Positions 12,207-23,269 of a stretch of DNA of 64,000 nucleotides are shown one piece after another; within the stretch, counting starts at the first letter, position 1; every line of letters begins with the position of its first letter. This stretch comes from Athripsodes cinereus (Eukaryota; Arthropoda; Insecta; Trichoptera; Leptoceridae). The stretch spans positions 18,055,447 to 18,119,446 of the forward strand of contig OX388319.1 of assembly GCA_947579605.1 (NCBI GenBank). Reading direction: 5' to 3'. Under the pieces are notes generated by a model, which was not told where the DNA came from, searched no databases, and was given only the letters and a program-made list of their open reading frames with translations. The position numbers and the translations under genes were made by a program.

Positions 12207-15200
12207 GTAAGTTACAACAATAAAATTTAAAGGCACTGTTAACTCAAAAAAATAGTCGAAATTCTAACTCCCATTCTAGGGAAATACTTTAAATGACATC
12301 TTTTGCAACAAATTAAAAAAATCTTTTAAGATTTTTTTTATATAATCACAGCTTTCTTGACGGCTTTTTTACTGCTTAAAGTAGTGGCCCTATCACAGAA
12401 AATGGGATGAATCAACCCAAATATTTTTTCCTGGAGTTTCATTTATAGCACATGTGATGTAAATGTTGCACATACAAGGCGCAAAAGTTTTCTTTTTATT
12501 CCCTAATTCGTAGAAGAATGACAATGAGAATGTTCAATAAAATTGCAAAAAAAAAATATCTAAAAATTAAATTAAAAAATTATAGTTATAATTGGTTATA
12601 ATCATGTGTGTGATGTCTATTTAAAACAATATTTTCTTTTATTCAGATGATCAACAATCATTTTCCACAATACAGCAAAGTTACGAAAAAGACACAATAG
12701 ACAATATTAGAATAAAGAAGCTTAAAATTAATAAACGTCCTCTGTCTAACAAAAATGAACTTGTTCCTCAAAACGGAAGTCAAGAAACAACAGTTAATGA
12801 AGATGAGGAAGTGGTGGAAGGAATCAATAGGGGGAAGAAATACAGCTCAGTAATCAAGGAGGACAGAACCCTAGTGCAACAGGAAGTGACAGTAACTCCT
12901 AGTGGACCCAAAGAAGGACTAATCGGAAGTAAGTGAAAACATGTTAAAAATAATTTTATACTATTTCCGTGATATGTCACTTAGAGCAAATATACCTAAT
13001 ATCTAGACTGTACACTGTTTTCATGGTAATTGGTTTAGCAATGCACCAACATGTTAAGAACCACAATAAGGTGGTTGGTAATCTGATACTTGAGTCTCAA
13101 ATTTTCAATTTAGAGATTCCAGGTTTGAATCCTCGCACTACTGACCTTTTACACTTTCACGACACAAGCAAATTGATCACTGAAAAGGTGTATTTGGACG
13201 AAAGGTGTATGTAAAATTGACTGTGTTTGGAGGATATGTTTAGCAAATTTACATGATAATATTTGCCTGTATTTAAAGATCCATTTGCCAAGTGAACTAT
13301 GACATGATTAGTTTTAAAATTAATGAATAAAAGAATATATTGATACAAAATAATTCTAATTATTTTCTGTTTAGGTATTGGCAATGACGTGACAGCTGAT
13401 GTAGCTTTAGCTGCTCACCAACTCCTATCTGCTCCGCTTCCAACTAGTTCCACCTATGATAGTGAGAGTGACTACATCACAACTCCAGAGGAGAAGACAT
13501 TTACTAGAGCTTATCTTCTAGCTTCTATATCACCACCAATCATTAATAATGGTAAGTTAATCGCAAAATTGTCCCATTTTCTCAATTATAAAAAAAATAT
13601 TGTGAAAACTCTACCAGATGTGTCCAAATTACAGAATCACTCAGGATGCAGCGGCTTTATTAATAACTAAATAAATATGTTTTATGAGGCACAATAAGTG
13701 TTAGAAATTTGTCCACACATTCCACTGTAGGAATTTTATTCTAAAATGCTTTTGAGTTACGTAGTTTATATATATCTTTGAACTCTTTCACAGATTACAT
13801 ATCAACGACCGAGGTTCCAGTTGTAGTAACTAAACTGAACTTCCCAACAAAAGGCCGCAGGATATCCACAACGAACACTCCTCAGGTGATCTATTCCTCC
13901 ACCTTCACTCAGCCCACTGTAAGGAGAAGGAAGCCTTCGACTCCAGCTGCCTTTGAGAAAATAGCTCCAGTCACCAATCACTATAGGACAGTGGTAGATT
14001 ACGAATACTATGATGACGATGATATAAGATTTGTTGGGAAGATTGCACAGCAAGAAAAGGTTATAATTAGGGGATCAGGTAATTGATTTTATTGCTTCAC
14101 CTTGTTAAACTAACATCACACTCAAATCTTTATATATAATGAGTTACAATCCATTGGATTACTCTGCAACGAGTTTGTTATTTTCTTCTCCATTCCTCCA
14201 TGATGTTATGGCCAATCCAGTTAGCTCGTTGTCGGCTGATTCTCTTAAGATTCAGTTGGCTGATTTTCACCTACCCTTGTTAATACTTCTTCGTTTTCGA
14301 CGTGTTCCGACCAATGGATAATCAGCATGTGTCTGTAGCACCACATCTCAAAGGCTGCCAACCGCCCGCTTTCACTCTTGCTAATGGTCCTCGTCTCACA
14401 ACCATAAAGCAGAATGCTTCATACAAAGGCTTTAGTAAGGTTCCTCCTTACACTTAAATCAATATTTGGGGATTCCAATATTTAAGATTTTTTGTTAAAG
14501 GCAATCCTTGCCTGGTTTATTCTACTAACAATTTTCGATTTGGAGCGTCCATCCTGGTTTATTCTGCTGCCCAAGTACACGAATTCTCTTACTTGTTTGA
14601 TGCTCACTCTATTTATGGCAATGTTCGCAGTCGCTTCCTCTCTTCCAACGACCATACATTTTGTTTTGTCTTTATTTATTTTCATGTTGTACTTTGACAG
14701 CAGTTTACTTTCCATTTTTCCTAAGGCTTCGTTCAGCTCCATCTCGGAGTCTGCGAGCAGTGCTATATCGTCAGCATATCGAATCATCTTTTTCCCATTT
14801 ATTTTTACTCCTGTCCAGTTCTTCAAATCTTCTCTCAATTCATCAATAGCTCGCTGTATATAGCAGTTAAAGAGAGCTGGCGACATTGAGCATCCCTGTC
14901 TTACACCTTGTTCGACCCTTGCTTCTGTGTAGCTCTCCGCTTTTAATTACAGCCATTTCGTTCTTGTATAAGCTCCAGATTGCTCTTCTGTCTTTATAAC
15001 TCATTCCTATCTGGTTTAGAGTGTTAAAAAGTTGTTCCCATTCTACAAATCTTTTTATGAGCAAAGAAATATGATTTTGAAACTTCTAGTCCTAATATAA
15101 AAGATTATGGAAATGTCTTTCTTATTGATCTGACGTTTCTTTAATATCAGTATAACAGACAAAATAATTTAAAATGACTTTGTGTTTGTGATAGACATGC

Positions 15201-15503
15201 CGAATTATATTGAAAGTTTGTTTTATTTGTTGATTATTCTAATCTTGGAATTCATCAGTAATATATTAGAATGAGTTATATTAAAACAAATCATTGATTG
15301 TAATTTTATTTCTAGGTGTGATCCAATGTTTGGACCAAGGAAATTTCCCACATCCTAATTCTTGCAAGAAGTTCATTTCCTGTGCAAAGATGGAAACTGG
15401 TGGAGTCTACGGATGGGAGTACACTTGTCCTAAAGGACTAAGTTTTGATCCTGTTGGTGGCATTTGTAATTGGTCAGCTGGATTAGGATGTAAAGAACAT
15501 TAG
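12066..15503 (+). CDS. Chitin-binding (peritrophin-A/CBM14) protein, 3' part of gene
   Basis: Five exons (12066-12206, 12647-12928, 13375-13551, 13794-14078, 15316-15503) join in one frame with consistent phase and GT-AG borders, giving about 356 residues. The first four exons encode a Thr/Pro- and Lys/Arg-rich low-complexity region with an acidic patch (YEYYDDDD). The last exon encodes one six-cysteine domain with spacing C-x11-C-x5-C-x14-C-x12-C-x7-C and aromatic residues, the pattern of peritrophin-A/CBM14 chitin-binding domains. By family knowledge such proteins are secreted and bind chitin in cuticle, trachea or peritrophic matrix. The 5' exons, including any signal peptide, were not found in the window; the first exon seen begins in mid-codon. 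An RTE-like LINE fragment lies antisense in the last intron. The gene is not identified more precisely; the chitin-binding role is confident, the tissue is not known. Confidence 0.8.
12647..12928 (+). CDS. Chitin-binding gene, internal exon b
   Basis: The acceptor ends attcag and the donor is gtaagtg. The 282-base exon keeps the phase of the previous one and encodes a hydrophilic, Lys- and Glu-rich, probably disordered linker with no recognised domain. Confidence 0.7.
13020..13215 (+). repeat. tRNA-derived SINE fragment
   Basis: A near-perfect pol III B box, GGTTTGAATCC, is at about 13123-13133, followed by CGCACTACTGACCTTTTACA and TTCACGACACAAGC. The ending block CACGACACAAGC recurs at about 10732-10743. 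It lies in an intron of the chitin-binding gene. Confidence 0.55.
13375..13551 (+). CDS. Chitin-binding gene, internal exon c
   Basis: The acceptor ends tttag and the donor is gtaagt. The 177-base exon continues the same phase. It encodes a moderately hydrophobic segment (DVALAAHQLLSAPL) followed by a Ser/Thr/Glu stretch. Confidence 0.7.
13794..14078 (+). CDS. Chitin-binding gene, internal exon d
   Basis: The acceptor ends ttcacag and the donor is gtaatt. The 285-base exon encodes a Thr/Pro/Arg-rich linker ending in an acidic tyrosine patch (YEYYDDDD), just before the chitin-binding domain. Confidence 0.75.
14140..15065 (-). pseudogene. RTE-like LINE reverse transcriptase fragment
   Basis: On the minus strand, open segments at 14867-15064 and 14482-14886 together cover part of a reverse transcriptase. 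They include the palm motif YADD (bases 14767-14778), a SMSPALFN segment and a downstream KTKCMVVG segment; degraded coding similarity continues to about 14140. The frame is broken near 14880 and stops interrupt the C-terminal part, so it is a dead, truncated copy. Sequence style fits the RTE-type LINEs common in arthropods. It sits antisense in the last intron of the chitin-binding gene. Confidence 0.8.
15316..15503 (+). CDS. Chitin-binding gene, terminal exon with CBM14 domain
   Basis: The acceptor ends tttctag and the exon closes with TAG at 15501-15503. It encodes the whole six-cysteine peritrophin-A domain, from Gln-Cys-Leu-Asp to Gly-Cys-Lys-Glu-His. A poly(A) signal follows 54 bases after the stop. 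Confidence 0.85.
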
Positions 15504-15556
15504 ATCACTCATTCCTTTAGAATTTTTCTTAGTTATGAAATTATTTTTTTCTTGAA

Positions 15557-15562
15557 ATAAAA
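15557..15562 (+). terminator. Poly(A) signal of the chitin-binding gene
   Basis: AATAAA lies 54 bases after the stop codon and is followed by T/GT-rich sequence, as expected for a cleavage and polyadenylation site. A second AATAAA near 16652 could serve as a distal site. Confidence 0.55.
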
Positions 15563-16732
15563 ATTCCTTCTCATGTCTTTTTTTGTCTGTTTTGTACACA
15601 ATTTTGAATAGTAGGTACGTACAGGCATATTTTATAAGTTAAATAAAATATACTATTACTAATATATTTATTGAATGACTGTTCAAGTTTGTTGATGAAT
15701 TTATTTTTAGTGCAGTATGTTAGTAATTAATTAGTATTGCCCTACTAGACACCTATGAAAATAAAAATGTAAGATTATCATTATTACTAAATCACAAAAA
15801 TGTTTCAAAGCAGTTACCATGATTTAGTTATCTCTGTATTTATTTAGAAAGACTTTCGAGGCTTTATAAATGGAATTGGGCATATCCAAATCTCAAAGCA
15901 TTATTTTTAGGGCACATGTAAAGTTTAAATAAGAGTTTTTAAACGGATCCTTTTATATTGAAGGGAACCTTTCTTTTGCAATATTTATGTGGTAGTTTAT
16001 AGGTGTTAAATTCATATAAATTTGATTTGTAAATTATTAATTTTAAGATATAATGTGATAATGTATAATTGAGATTGCAATACTAATATTTTGTAAATAT
16101 AATTTAATAATTATCTTAAAATATACATACAACTTTAAAATGGGTTGAAATATTTTATGATTTCTATGTTGTACAATTCCTTTACACATATCTGCATTAT
16201 AAAACATCTTATGCTAGGAAATAACTATTTTTGCATCCATTTTGATATTTTTTGACCATTCTACCGTAAAAAACATTTGTTTATAAAAACTCACTGAATA
16301 TAGAAAGAATATTAACTATAGTTCTGTTTGAAATTAACTTTAAGCCAAAGCTGAACCACCTCTGATAAAATAGCTAATTAAAAAATCATTACAATTCTTC
16401 AAAATAATGTTAATTATTTGTAGCATATTCAGCTCTGGCTTAAACTTAATAAAAAATCCAGTATGTTTGTAATGTGTTTAGTTATAATTATATTTTACGA
16501 TGTATGTAAATTGTCTGGTCACAATATGTTGTTTAAAAAAAACATATTATTATTATTGGAAACTATAAATTAATGTTTGTGCCTTAAAGATATTTTTGTA
16601 TTGAATGCTTAGGTTAAGTTGTAAAATAATAATTATTACTGTTTTATAAGAAATAAAATCTTTTGAAAATCACTTGTGTATTTTGAATTAAAAATAGATT
16701 CAAATATATAATCATCTCATCTCTTCATTCCA

Positions 16733-16862
16733 GCGGTAAGGTAAACCATCTATCCTGAATGTTTTAAATTACATTAGCACGGAGAAGTCAATACGCATGT
16801 TTATTACAGGCAGTTAGTTCTTGGTCAACCTTCCAGGATATGTCCTGCTAGTATCGATCAAT
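16733..16862 (+). repeat. SINE-like family, 3' half
   Basis: It carries GGTAAACCATCTATCCTGAA, TAGCACGGAGAAG, CGCATGTTTATTACAGGCAG and GATATGTCCTGCTAGTAT. Other partial copies are at 7080-7165, 27294-27372, 34275-34345, 47745-47800 and 50830-50885. Confidence 0.6.
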
Positions 16863-16889
16863 CTTCTTACCTTTCTCCTAATTAGGTCA

Positions 16890-17000
16890 GGAACCTATTG
16901 CACCCAGACTCTTTCACCACGGATCCCCTTCCATTGCTGCTTCCAGGACCTTTGGTCATTCCAAACAAAGTCTCTTACTTCCCACGTTTGACAATTCACT
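16890..17000 (-). repeat. Dispersed repeat, paired with 35640-35700
   Basis: On the minus strand the segment reads CQTWEVRDFVWNDQRSW; a decayed relative at 35640-35700 reads CQTCVVKDFV then NSQTD. The pair is probably a fragment of an unidentified transposon protein. Confidence 0.4.
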
Positions 17001-17096
17001 GGTCTTTCCCCCTCTCTTAATCCTAATATCATTTTCAATAATGACAGATATTTTTGGAAAAGAAAAAGATACCCAAAATTTGTAAAAATAAACAAT

Positions 17097-17102
17097 TTTA
17101 TT
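17097..17102 (-). terminator. Candidate SF3B4 poly(A) signal
   Basis: AATAAA on the minus strand lies about 530 bases after the SF3B4 stop codon. It would give a 3' UTR converging on the chitin-binding gene. The assignment rests only on position. Confidence 0.35.
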
Positions 17103-17634
17103 CCTAAATATTCATTAATAATACCTGGTACAGAACGTCATAGACTGGAATCACCTTTATAACAAACAATTCATATGGAAATCATTATTCGAGTGAAATG
17201 TTGGGTATTATTAATTGTACATTGTTGTCCAAATTTACATAATTTTTATATATTAATATCTGGAACTGAAAGTGAACAAAGGTAAGTACCTAAATACATA
17301 TGACATAAATTATAATATGTTTAATCATGAATGTGATCTGAAATACAAGATAATAAAATACATAACACAACAGCATGTTCTAAGCACTCTGTATCAAGTC
17401 TTATACCTAAATTAAATATAAAAATATACACATTAACAAGTCCTTTTCACATACTGCAACTTGCAGCAGATATAAATTCGGTACTCCATGGACAATATGT
17501 CAATTCTATACCGTATGAGATGAAATATTAAGAATCAATGATATTTTATCTACACAGTATACAACAGCAACCCAAAGTTAAGTTGCAGAGTGTGAAAAGA
17601 GCTAAGTATTACAATATAATACACTAAGCAGTTC

Positions 17635-17957
17635 TTAATAGTTCTGGTAATTCCCATTGTCATTGTTGTAGTAGTTAGGCGGTGGTGGTGGTCCACGCGG
17701 GGGCATAGGGGGACGCCCTGGTCCAAAGTGGTGTGGTGGAGGAGGTGGTCCTCCTCTCCAAGGGGGAGGAGGACCCCGTGGACCTCCTGGAGGAGGTCCA
17801 AAGCCAGGGGGTCCAAATGGAGGTCCAGGGGGACCTGGAGGACCATAGCCTCCAGGGCCACCTTGTGGTCCCCCTGGCCACATCATCCTTGGCGGTGGTG
17901 GTGGGGGCATTGGGGGACCATGTGGAGGACCTCCTGGAGGAGGCGGAGGACCCATAC
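17635..17957 (-). CDS. SF3B4: SF3B4 terminal coding exon
   Basis: This is a Pro/Gly-rich exon ([13 protein letters not shown] and similar) ending in NYQNY and a stop. The intron before it ends in a strong polypyrimidine tract and cag. A minus-strand AATAAA at 17102-17097 could end the transcript. Confidence 0.9.
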
Positions 17958-20900
17958 CTGAAAAAAATAAATATTACTGTATTATATTATATAATGTGAT
18001 CGCCAACGTTGGGGGGGACCCGACAGGGCACTTGAAGAAGAAGATATATAATTATTGATATATAGTTCTACAGCAATGGTTAATTTAGATAAAATTTTAA
18101 TAAACAATGTGCACATGAACATACCTTGCATTTGCTGCATATTTGGTGGAGGAGGCATTGGCATCCCTGGAGGTGGTCCTGGTGGCATATTCATAGGGGG
18201 CAGAGGAGGAGGAGGGACACCTCTAGGATATGGTGAAGGGGAGGGAGGTGGCGGAGGTGGGCCAGGCATAGAGGGAGGCGGAGGGGGTGCCAGCACACCC
18301 AGGGGAGGGGGAGGCATGGGTAGTGGGGGTGGGGGCAGAGGGGCATTGGATGTTGGAGGGGCGTCTGCAAACAACTGATGGGGACGGTCTGCATGGGACA
18401 GGGGATTCTGTGATGCAAGTAATCTGAAATAAAAACAAATTTCTAAATGAAGAGAAAATTACCAATATCTCGGTTCCTCTAGTGCAGTGATCGGCAAACT
18501 TATTCGCCAAAGAGCCAAATATGTACATTACACTGATCAAAAAAAAAAATTGAGAGCCAAATCTGTTTATTAATTTAGTAAACTTTTATTATAATTTTAG
18601 ACCTTCGTTAATTTAGGGAAATTAGGAATTATGTATGGTGAAATTCTTTTTTATTGTAACGAATTATTAAAGATTTATTTTCTAATTTCACGTTTTCTTA
18701 TTTTTCGTTCTCTATGTAACTAATTTGACTCTAGGCCGTGAGAGCCGCACTTACGGGGCCAAAGAGCCACATGCGGCTCCGGAGCCGCACTTTGCCGACC
18801 ACTGCTCTAGTGGATTATATCTAAAACTGATTGAGATGATTTATGTAAATATTCATAAAACAGATAATACAATACCTCACATAACATAAAATAATAAATA
18901 ATAACAATAAACATCTTTATTGCACAAAAAATATACTTCTTCCAACTAATCTATAACTAAATAAAACTTGTTGAAATTCGTTAAGTATTATTATTAACGT
19001 ACCTAGTCATATTATGTTAACTACCTTAGATTTTTAAATATCTATCTACGTGTAATGGAATCTTACATGGGCTTCAATATGTCATGTAAATACATAAAAT
19101 ATAAACAATAATTTTAGTAAGAACACGGATATCTATCATCGTCATTACCTTTCTGCAGCAGATCCATGTCTCTCACCCACCACATCCTTCTTGAAGGCAT
19201 ATGACACTGAGATGACTCTGTTACAAAGGTATTGACTATTCATGGCTTCGATGGCGGCGTCACTAGCTTCAAATGATGCGAAATTAATGAACGCAAATGC
19301 TTTGGAATTTCCTGTGTTTGGATCTCTCATTACCTGCAATATACAATGAGTCATAAAAATAATACATAAATTCTTAAATAGTTATAAAAAAGATCCAAAT
19401 TAAAATGGTAATGGGCTAGTTGTGTGATTAAAAAAGGGAATGGCAGATGGGACATCTAAGACCCCAAAAAGATGGGCTGATGATATTGTGTAATGGGAAA
19501 GTGTGTTAGACATTACTGGGAAATTAAATGGGAAAGACATTACTGAATGATAAGAGAGAGAATTATATACCTAAATCAATCATAAAAAAATATCAATGAC
19601 TTTAATTGATTAGAGCTTTAAAAATTATATTGTATTTGCACTTTTACACTCTTCTTGGGATCACAGGGTGGAAATAAGCTTCCTCACTCACATTTATTCT
19701 GCAATAATGACTTTTCCCACACTCTCAAGTCAGATTGAAGGTTAATTTTTTTTAAATTTTATTTTCTTCATCTTGAGGACACAAACAGTCACATACAATT
19801 AACAGTCAATACATTATCAGTCAGCAAACTAATCAAGGTCCCACAGATTACCAGATCATTAACCTTCGCCTTACTGAAATCAAAAACCTACGCGCGCTCC
19901 TAACATGTGTAGTGACTACACATTTTCAAATAAGTGGTTTAAGATAGAAAAAAATAGGAATAATCATAGCCAAACCATTCGGAGAGTTATAAGTAAAGTA
20001 TTGTATAGGAAATCATAAAAATATATAAATTATTGCTGAAAACGTGAAAAAATAACATTATCTAGCGCTCATGAACCTAGCGAGAAGACAACTCATTATG
20101 AATAGCGAAGGCCAACTGACGGCTGAACGCACGCATAGCGACGCATTGTGCAATCGGCATTCATCGGCCGATGGTCCGACATACATTTGCGTAAACTGCA
20201 GTGGTTGCAAACTATTTAATATGTTATTTAATTTATTTATTTATTGTTACATAATTATAAAGACAATCAATGCATAGAAAATGGATTATCCAACCTGTTC
20301 TAGGATTTAGCTAAGACAAAATATATGTATGTACACATATCAAGATTATAATCAAAGTAAATAAAAAATTAAAGTATAACCAGCACATATAATAGTCCAT
20401 ACAACAGTTCAAAAAAAAGAACAGGCAACTTACAAACTTACAGATAAAAAAATGATTTACAGAAAATAGATAAAATTAAAAATCATTTAAACCGTAAAAG
20501 TTATAAGCAGTAATAGATACAATAAGATGAATAATTTTATAACTTAGTTCCAAATGTCTCTCGAAGAATCCGCACTTTTATTGACTCTTAAATAATTTTT
20601 TTATTTCACAATTAATGATTCTGGATATAATTTAACTCAAAAATTAGATTTACCGGTAAATTTATATATTAAAATTTAAAAATCTATTATAATATTAAAT
20701 ACATGGAATATTGTAAAAAAAATTTGAGCGCAGATATTTCAGGCACGATGCTGGTATTTTGAACCTGCGTTTTGAGCCTAATACTTTGATATCCTGTATA
20801 TCTGGATTGGTGAATTTTTCGCGGCATTAGACCGTTAAGTTTTTGTATGATCATGACTGATACTGATATCTGGTTGTATAATACTGAGAAGTGTGGATTG

Positions 20901-22574
20901 CCATTCCGCCGCCGCGTAAAAAATAATATTATTACGTTTATGTTTATTTTAATTGTAGATAATAATATTTATTTGAAATGTTTACCTACATAATAATATT
21001 TATTTTAAATGTTTATATAATAATATTTATAAATAAATCGCTAATAAATCCATAAATGAAGTGCCCTCACGAAGAAATGAACTGAAAAGTAACGTTATAT
21101 ACACCTTTCCCTCTTATGATACAATAATATGATGAAAAGTTGGTATTTAGAAATGTAAAATGAATACCTACATAGTTATAATTATTGAAATTATTATGGA
21201 ACGGAAATAATAAATCACTTTGAAACCTCTGGATTTAAGTCAACTTCGGGAGTAAAATAATAGATCTCTAATGATAAAACACGACTGAGTGCTATTTCGC
21301 ATAGTCATTCCTCAGCACAGTTCGCGAGAGCGAGACGTAAATAGTATTCACTATCTAACGACAACAGCAGAGTACGAGCAGTCAAAGACACGTGAGATAC
21401 TGTTAATACATCGCGCATTTGATTGTATTAGTAAGATATTTTGTTTGTGTTTGTAATTTTATTTCCATTCTCCAAAAAATGTCTTTGAAATAGTCAATAA
21501 GTTCCAATTATTGTTAATATAATTTTTTAATTCGATGCGTGAATATATGACTGAGGATTACCTAAAATCTTGACCTTCTATTTATTCTATTTATTGAAAT
21601 ATTAATTATAAACAGAAGCATGTGTACTGGCTACACATTTTAGGACGGCGAAAGTTAAAAAGTAAATATAGCTAACGGCAAATACTATGCCAATTACATG
21701 AATTTATTAACTTTACTAAACTTGGTAATAGATTACAAGGTACCATACCTTTGGCGTTTGTAAAATAACTCCAAATGCAGAGAATGTGTCATAAAGTAAC
21801 TTCTCATCTACTTCAGGATCTAAGTTTCCTATGAAAATGTTGGCCCCAACATCCAAATTCTTTTGATGTGCTGATGCTTTATTCACTCTGATTGGTTTTC
21901 CATACAATTTAATCATGTTCATTATCTTTATTGCATAATCAGCATCATCTTCACCCAGGAATTCTACAAAACCATATCCTTGATGCATCTGTGTAACACG
22001 ATCCTTGGGCATGTGAACATTCACTACAACAAAAGTAGGTAATATAGTCAATATTGAATCGAAGAGTTCATGTTCTATTTCAACAAAAATTTAAGTAAAT
22101 AACATTTGACTGATATTCTTGAGTTACTTACCCACTGGACCAGCTTGCACAAAGAGTTCCCACATGAGACTCTCTGATACCTTATCATCCAAGCCTCCCA
22201 CGTAAATAGTCGCATCTATAAAAATAAAATTGGACTACTTTACTAAACATAGTAGAAATTGTGTATTCCATGTGATAGGAATGCATCATGCTTTTAGATA
22301 TCTCGATCACATTATCGACAAGAACTTTATCATACAACGACATATGAAAAACTATGTAAACAAATACCAAACGAACGAAATTCAACGATTAAAGTTTTAG
22401 GTTATGTATGTAGCAAATCAAATTATTTAAGAAATATGAATGCTAACGCAATAATATTTTTTTGTAAATTGTTGACAAAGATAAAAGGTGCTTTTCTTTC
22501 ACACAATAATTTAGAAAAATATAATACTTCATCCACTAACCTTGATTTCTTTCGGCTATCGGACCCGCTGCCAT
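17635..22574 (-). CDS. SF3B4: Splicing factor 3B subunit 4 (SF3B4/SAP49)
   Basis: Six coding exons (22541-22574, 22132-22215, 21749-22023, 19149-19333, 18125-18423, 17635-17957) sum to 1200 bases, exactly 400 codons including stop, with matching phases and GT-AG borders. The N-terminus [19 protein letters not shown] and two RNA-recognition motifs (residues about 13-90 and 100-180, with the [19 protein letters not shown] stretch) match SF3B4/Spx closely. The conserved [17 protein letters not shown] and [13 protein letters not shown] link leads into a C-terminal half made almost wholly of Pro, Gly and Met. By family knowledge SF3B4 is a U2 snRNP SF3b subunit that contacts pre-mRNA near the branch site and acts in the nucleus. 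The start lies head to head with CTDNEP1. A decayed LINE and an hAT MITE sit in the introns. I recognise this gene with high confidence. Confidence 0.96.
18000..18050 (-). repeat. Short repeat fragment in SF3B4 intron
   Basis: Read on the minus strand, CTTCTTCTTCAAGTGCCCTG leads into CAACGTTGGCGATCA, a combination I know from dispersed arthropod repeats. It lies between SF3B4 exons 5 and 6 and is not coding. Confidence 0.4.
18125..18423 (-). CDS. SF3B4: SF3B4 coding exon 5 (proline-rich)
   Basis: The exon starts with [18 protein letters not shown] and then becomes a Pro/Met/Gly-rich tract. The acceptor is atttcag and the donor gtatgt. The antisense strand of this GC-rich tract gives spurious Gly-rich open frames. 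Confidence 0.92.
18485..18804. mobile_element. hAT-type MITE, 320 bp
   Basis: The ends CAGTGATCGGCAAACT and TTTGCCGACCACTG are inverted, and the 8-base direct repeat CTCTAGTG flanks the element exactly (18477-18484 and 18805-18812). The internal sequence has GAGAGCC and GCGGCTCCGGAGCCGC and no coding frame. The ends and 8-base duplication are diagnostic of hAT elements. It is in an SF3B4 intron. Confidence 0.92.
19149..19333 (-). CDS. SF3B4: SF3B4 coding exon 4 (RRM2 end)
   Basis: The exon encodes [18 protein letters not shown] (RNP1 of RRM2) through [10 protein letters not shown]. The acceptor is ttgcag and the donor gtaatg. Confidence 0.94.
19384..19530 (+). pseudogene. Decayed LINE fragment in SF3B4 intron
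   Basis: The plus strand reads [16 protein letters not shown], resembling the GRPKxRWxDDI segment near the C-terminus of LINE ORF2. It is short, with stops, and antisense to SF3B4. Confidence 0.45.
21749..22023 (-). CDS. SF3B4: SF3B4 coding exon 3 (RRM1 end, RRM2 start)
   Basis: The exon runs from [10 protein letters not shown] to FGVILQTPK. It holds RNP1 of RRM1 (GYGFVEF) and RNP2 of RRM2 (IFIGNL). It ends on a codon boundary with donor gtatgg. Confidence 0.94.
22132..22215 (-). CDS. SF3B4: SF3B4 coding exon 2 (start of RRM1)
   Basis: The exon encodes [20 protein letters not shown] and the following residues up to AGPV. It includes RNP2 of the first RRM. The acceptor is tatag and the donor gtaagt. 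Confidence 0.93.
22541..22574 (-). CDS. SF3B4: SF3B4 coding exon 1
   Basis: The ATG is at 22572-22574 and the exon encodes [11 protein letters not shown] plus one base. The donor is gttagt. The start matches the family N-terminus exactly in position. Confidence 0.93.
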
Positions 22575-22783
22575 TTTCCAAACAGCGATCCATCAAACAT
22601 GCGTCAAACTCAAATTTTAACCATAGACAACGTCAAAGACAAACGGGGGGGTGATTATTGAAGTAATGTGAAATTCGTGGAGAAAAGCGTCGCAAATCTA
22701 TTTGCGCAGAAACACTAATTAGTGTAAACACGTGTACTATGCAGTAAGTAACGATGATCCGATCAAGGCAAGAGTAATCTATA

Positions 22784-23185
22784 GGGGTGTTCACACTTGT
22801 CCACTTTCAGTGGATGATTCTCCAAAACTAAAAGGTGTGAATAAACTTTCCATCAAGTGATCACTAGCGATGACGAATGAAAGCGATTACTACCCGACAT
22901 AGTTTCGATGAAAGAACCTTTCACTGAAATGTCCGGAAACAAGTTTTTCCTATAATTTGTCTCATTTTCATGTTGAACTTGTTTTAATTTTAAAAGCTGT
23001 TATTTTTCATTTATTTCTTTAAAAAAAAGGTTAAACAACAGACAACTTGACCGTGAATATTGACACGGCAGTGAAAGTATAGGATTAACAAGTGTGAATA
23101 GACGTGTTCACTTTCGATGAATAGCGTTGACCCTGACACTCTGGATGATCATCCAAAGTGAAACAATGTGAGTAGTGCTACTTAT
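22784..23185. repeat. MITE-like repeat, copy 1
   Basis: The segment starts GGGGTGTTCACACTTG and ends with a partly complementary stretch including GGATGATCATCCA. It has internal blocks such as GATCACTAGCGATGACG and CTTTCACTGAAA that recur in copy 2 about 480 bases downstream. The imperfect inverted ends suggest a nonautonomous DNA element. Confidence 0.6.
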
Positions 23186-23269
23186 AATGTCACACCATAT
23201 TCCAGGTGGGGTTAGTAGAGAGAACTGAACATCACATCGATATATCCTTACATACTTCTTTTCCTTCCA

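Noticed and set aside
17728..18378. Open frames on the plus strand and in other minus frames across the SF3B4 proline-rich exons, including a Gly-rich 107-residue one
   Set aside because: They are shadows of the GC-rich Pro/Gly-coding SF3B4 exons; only the SF3B4 frame joins correctly across the splice sites.
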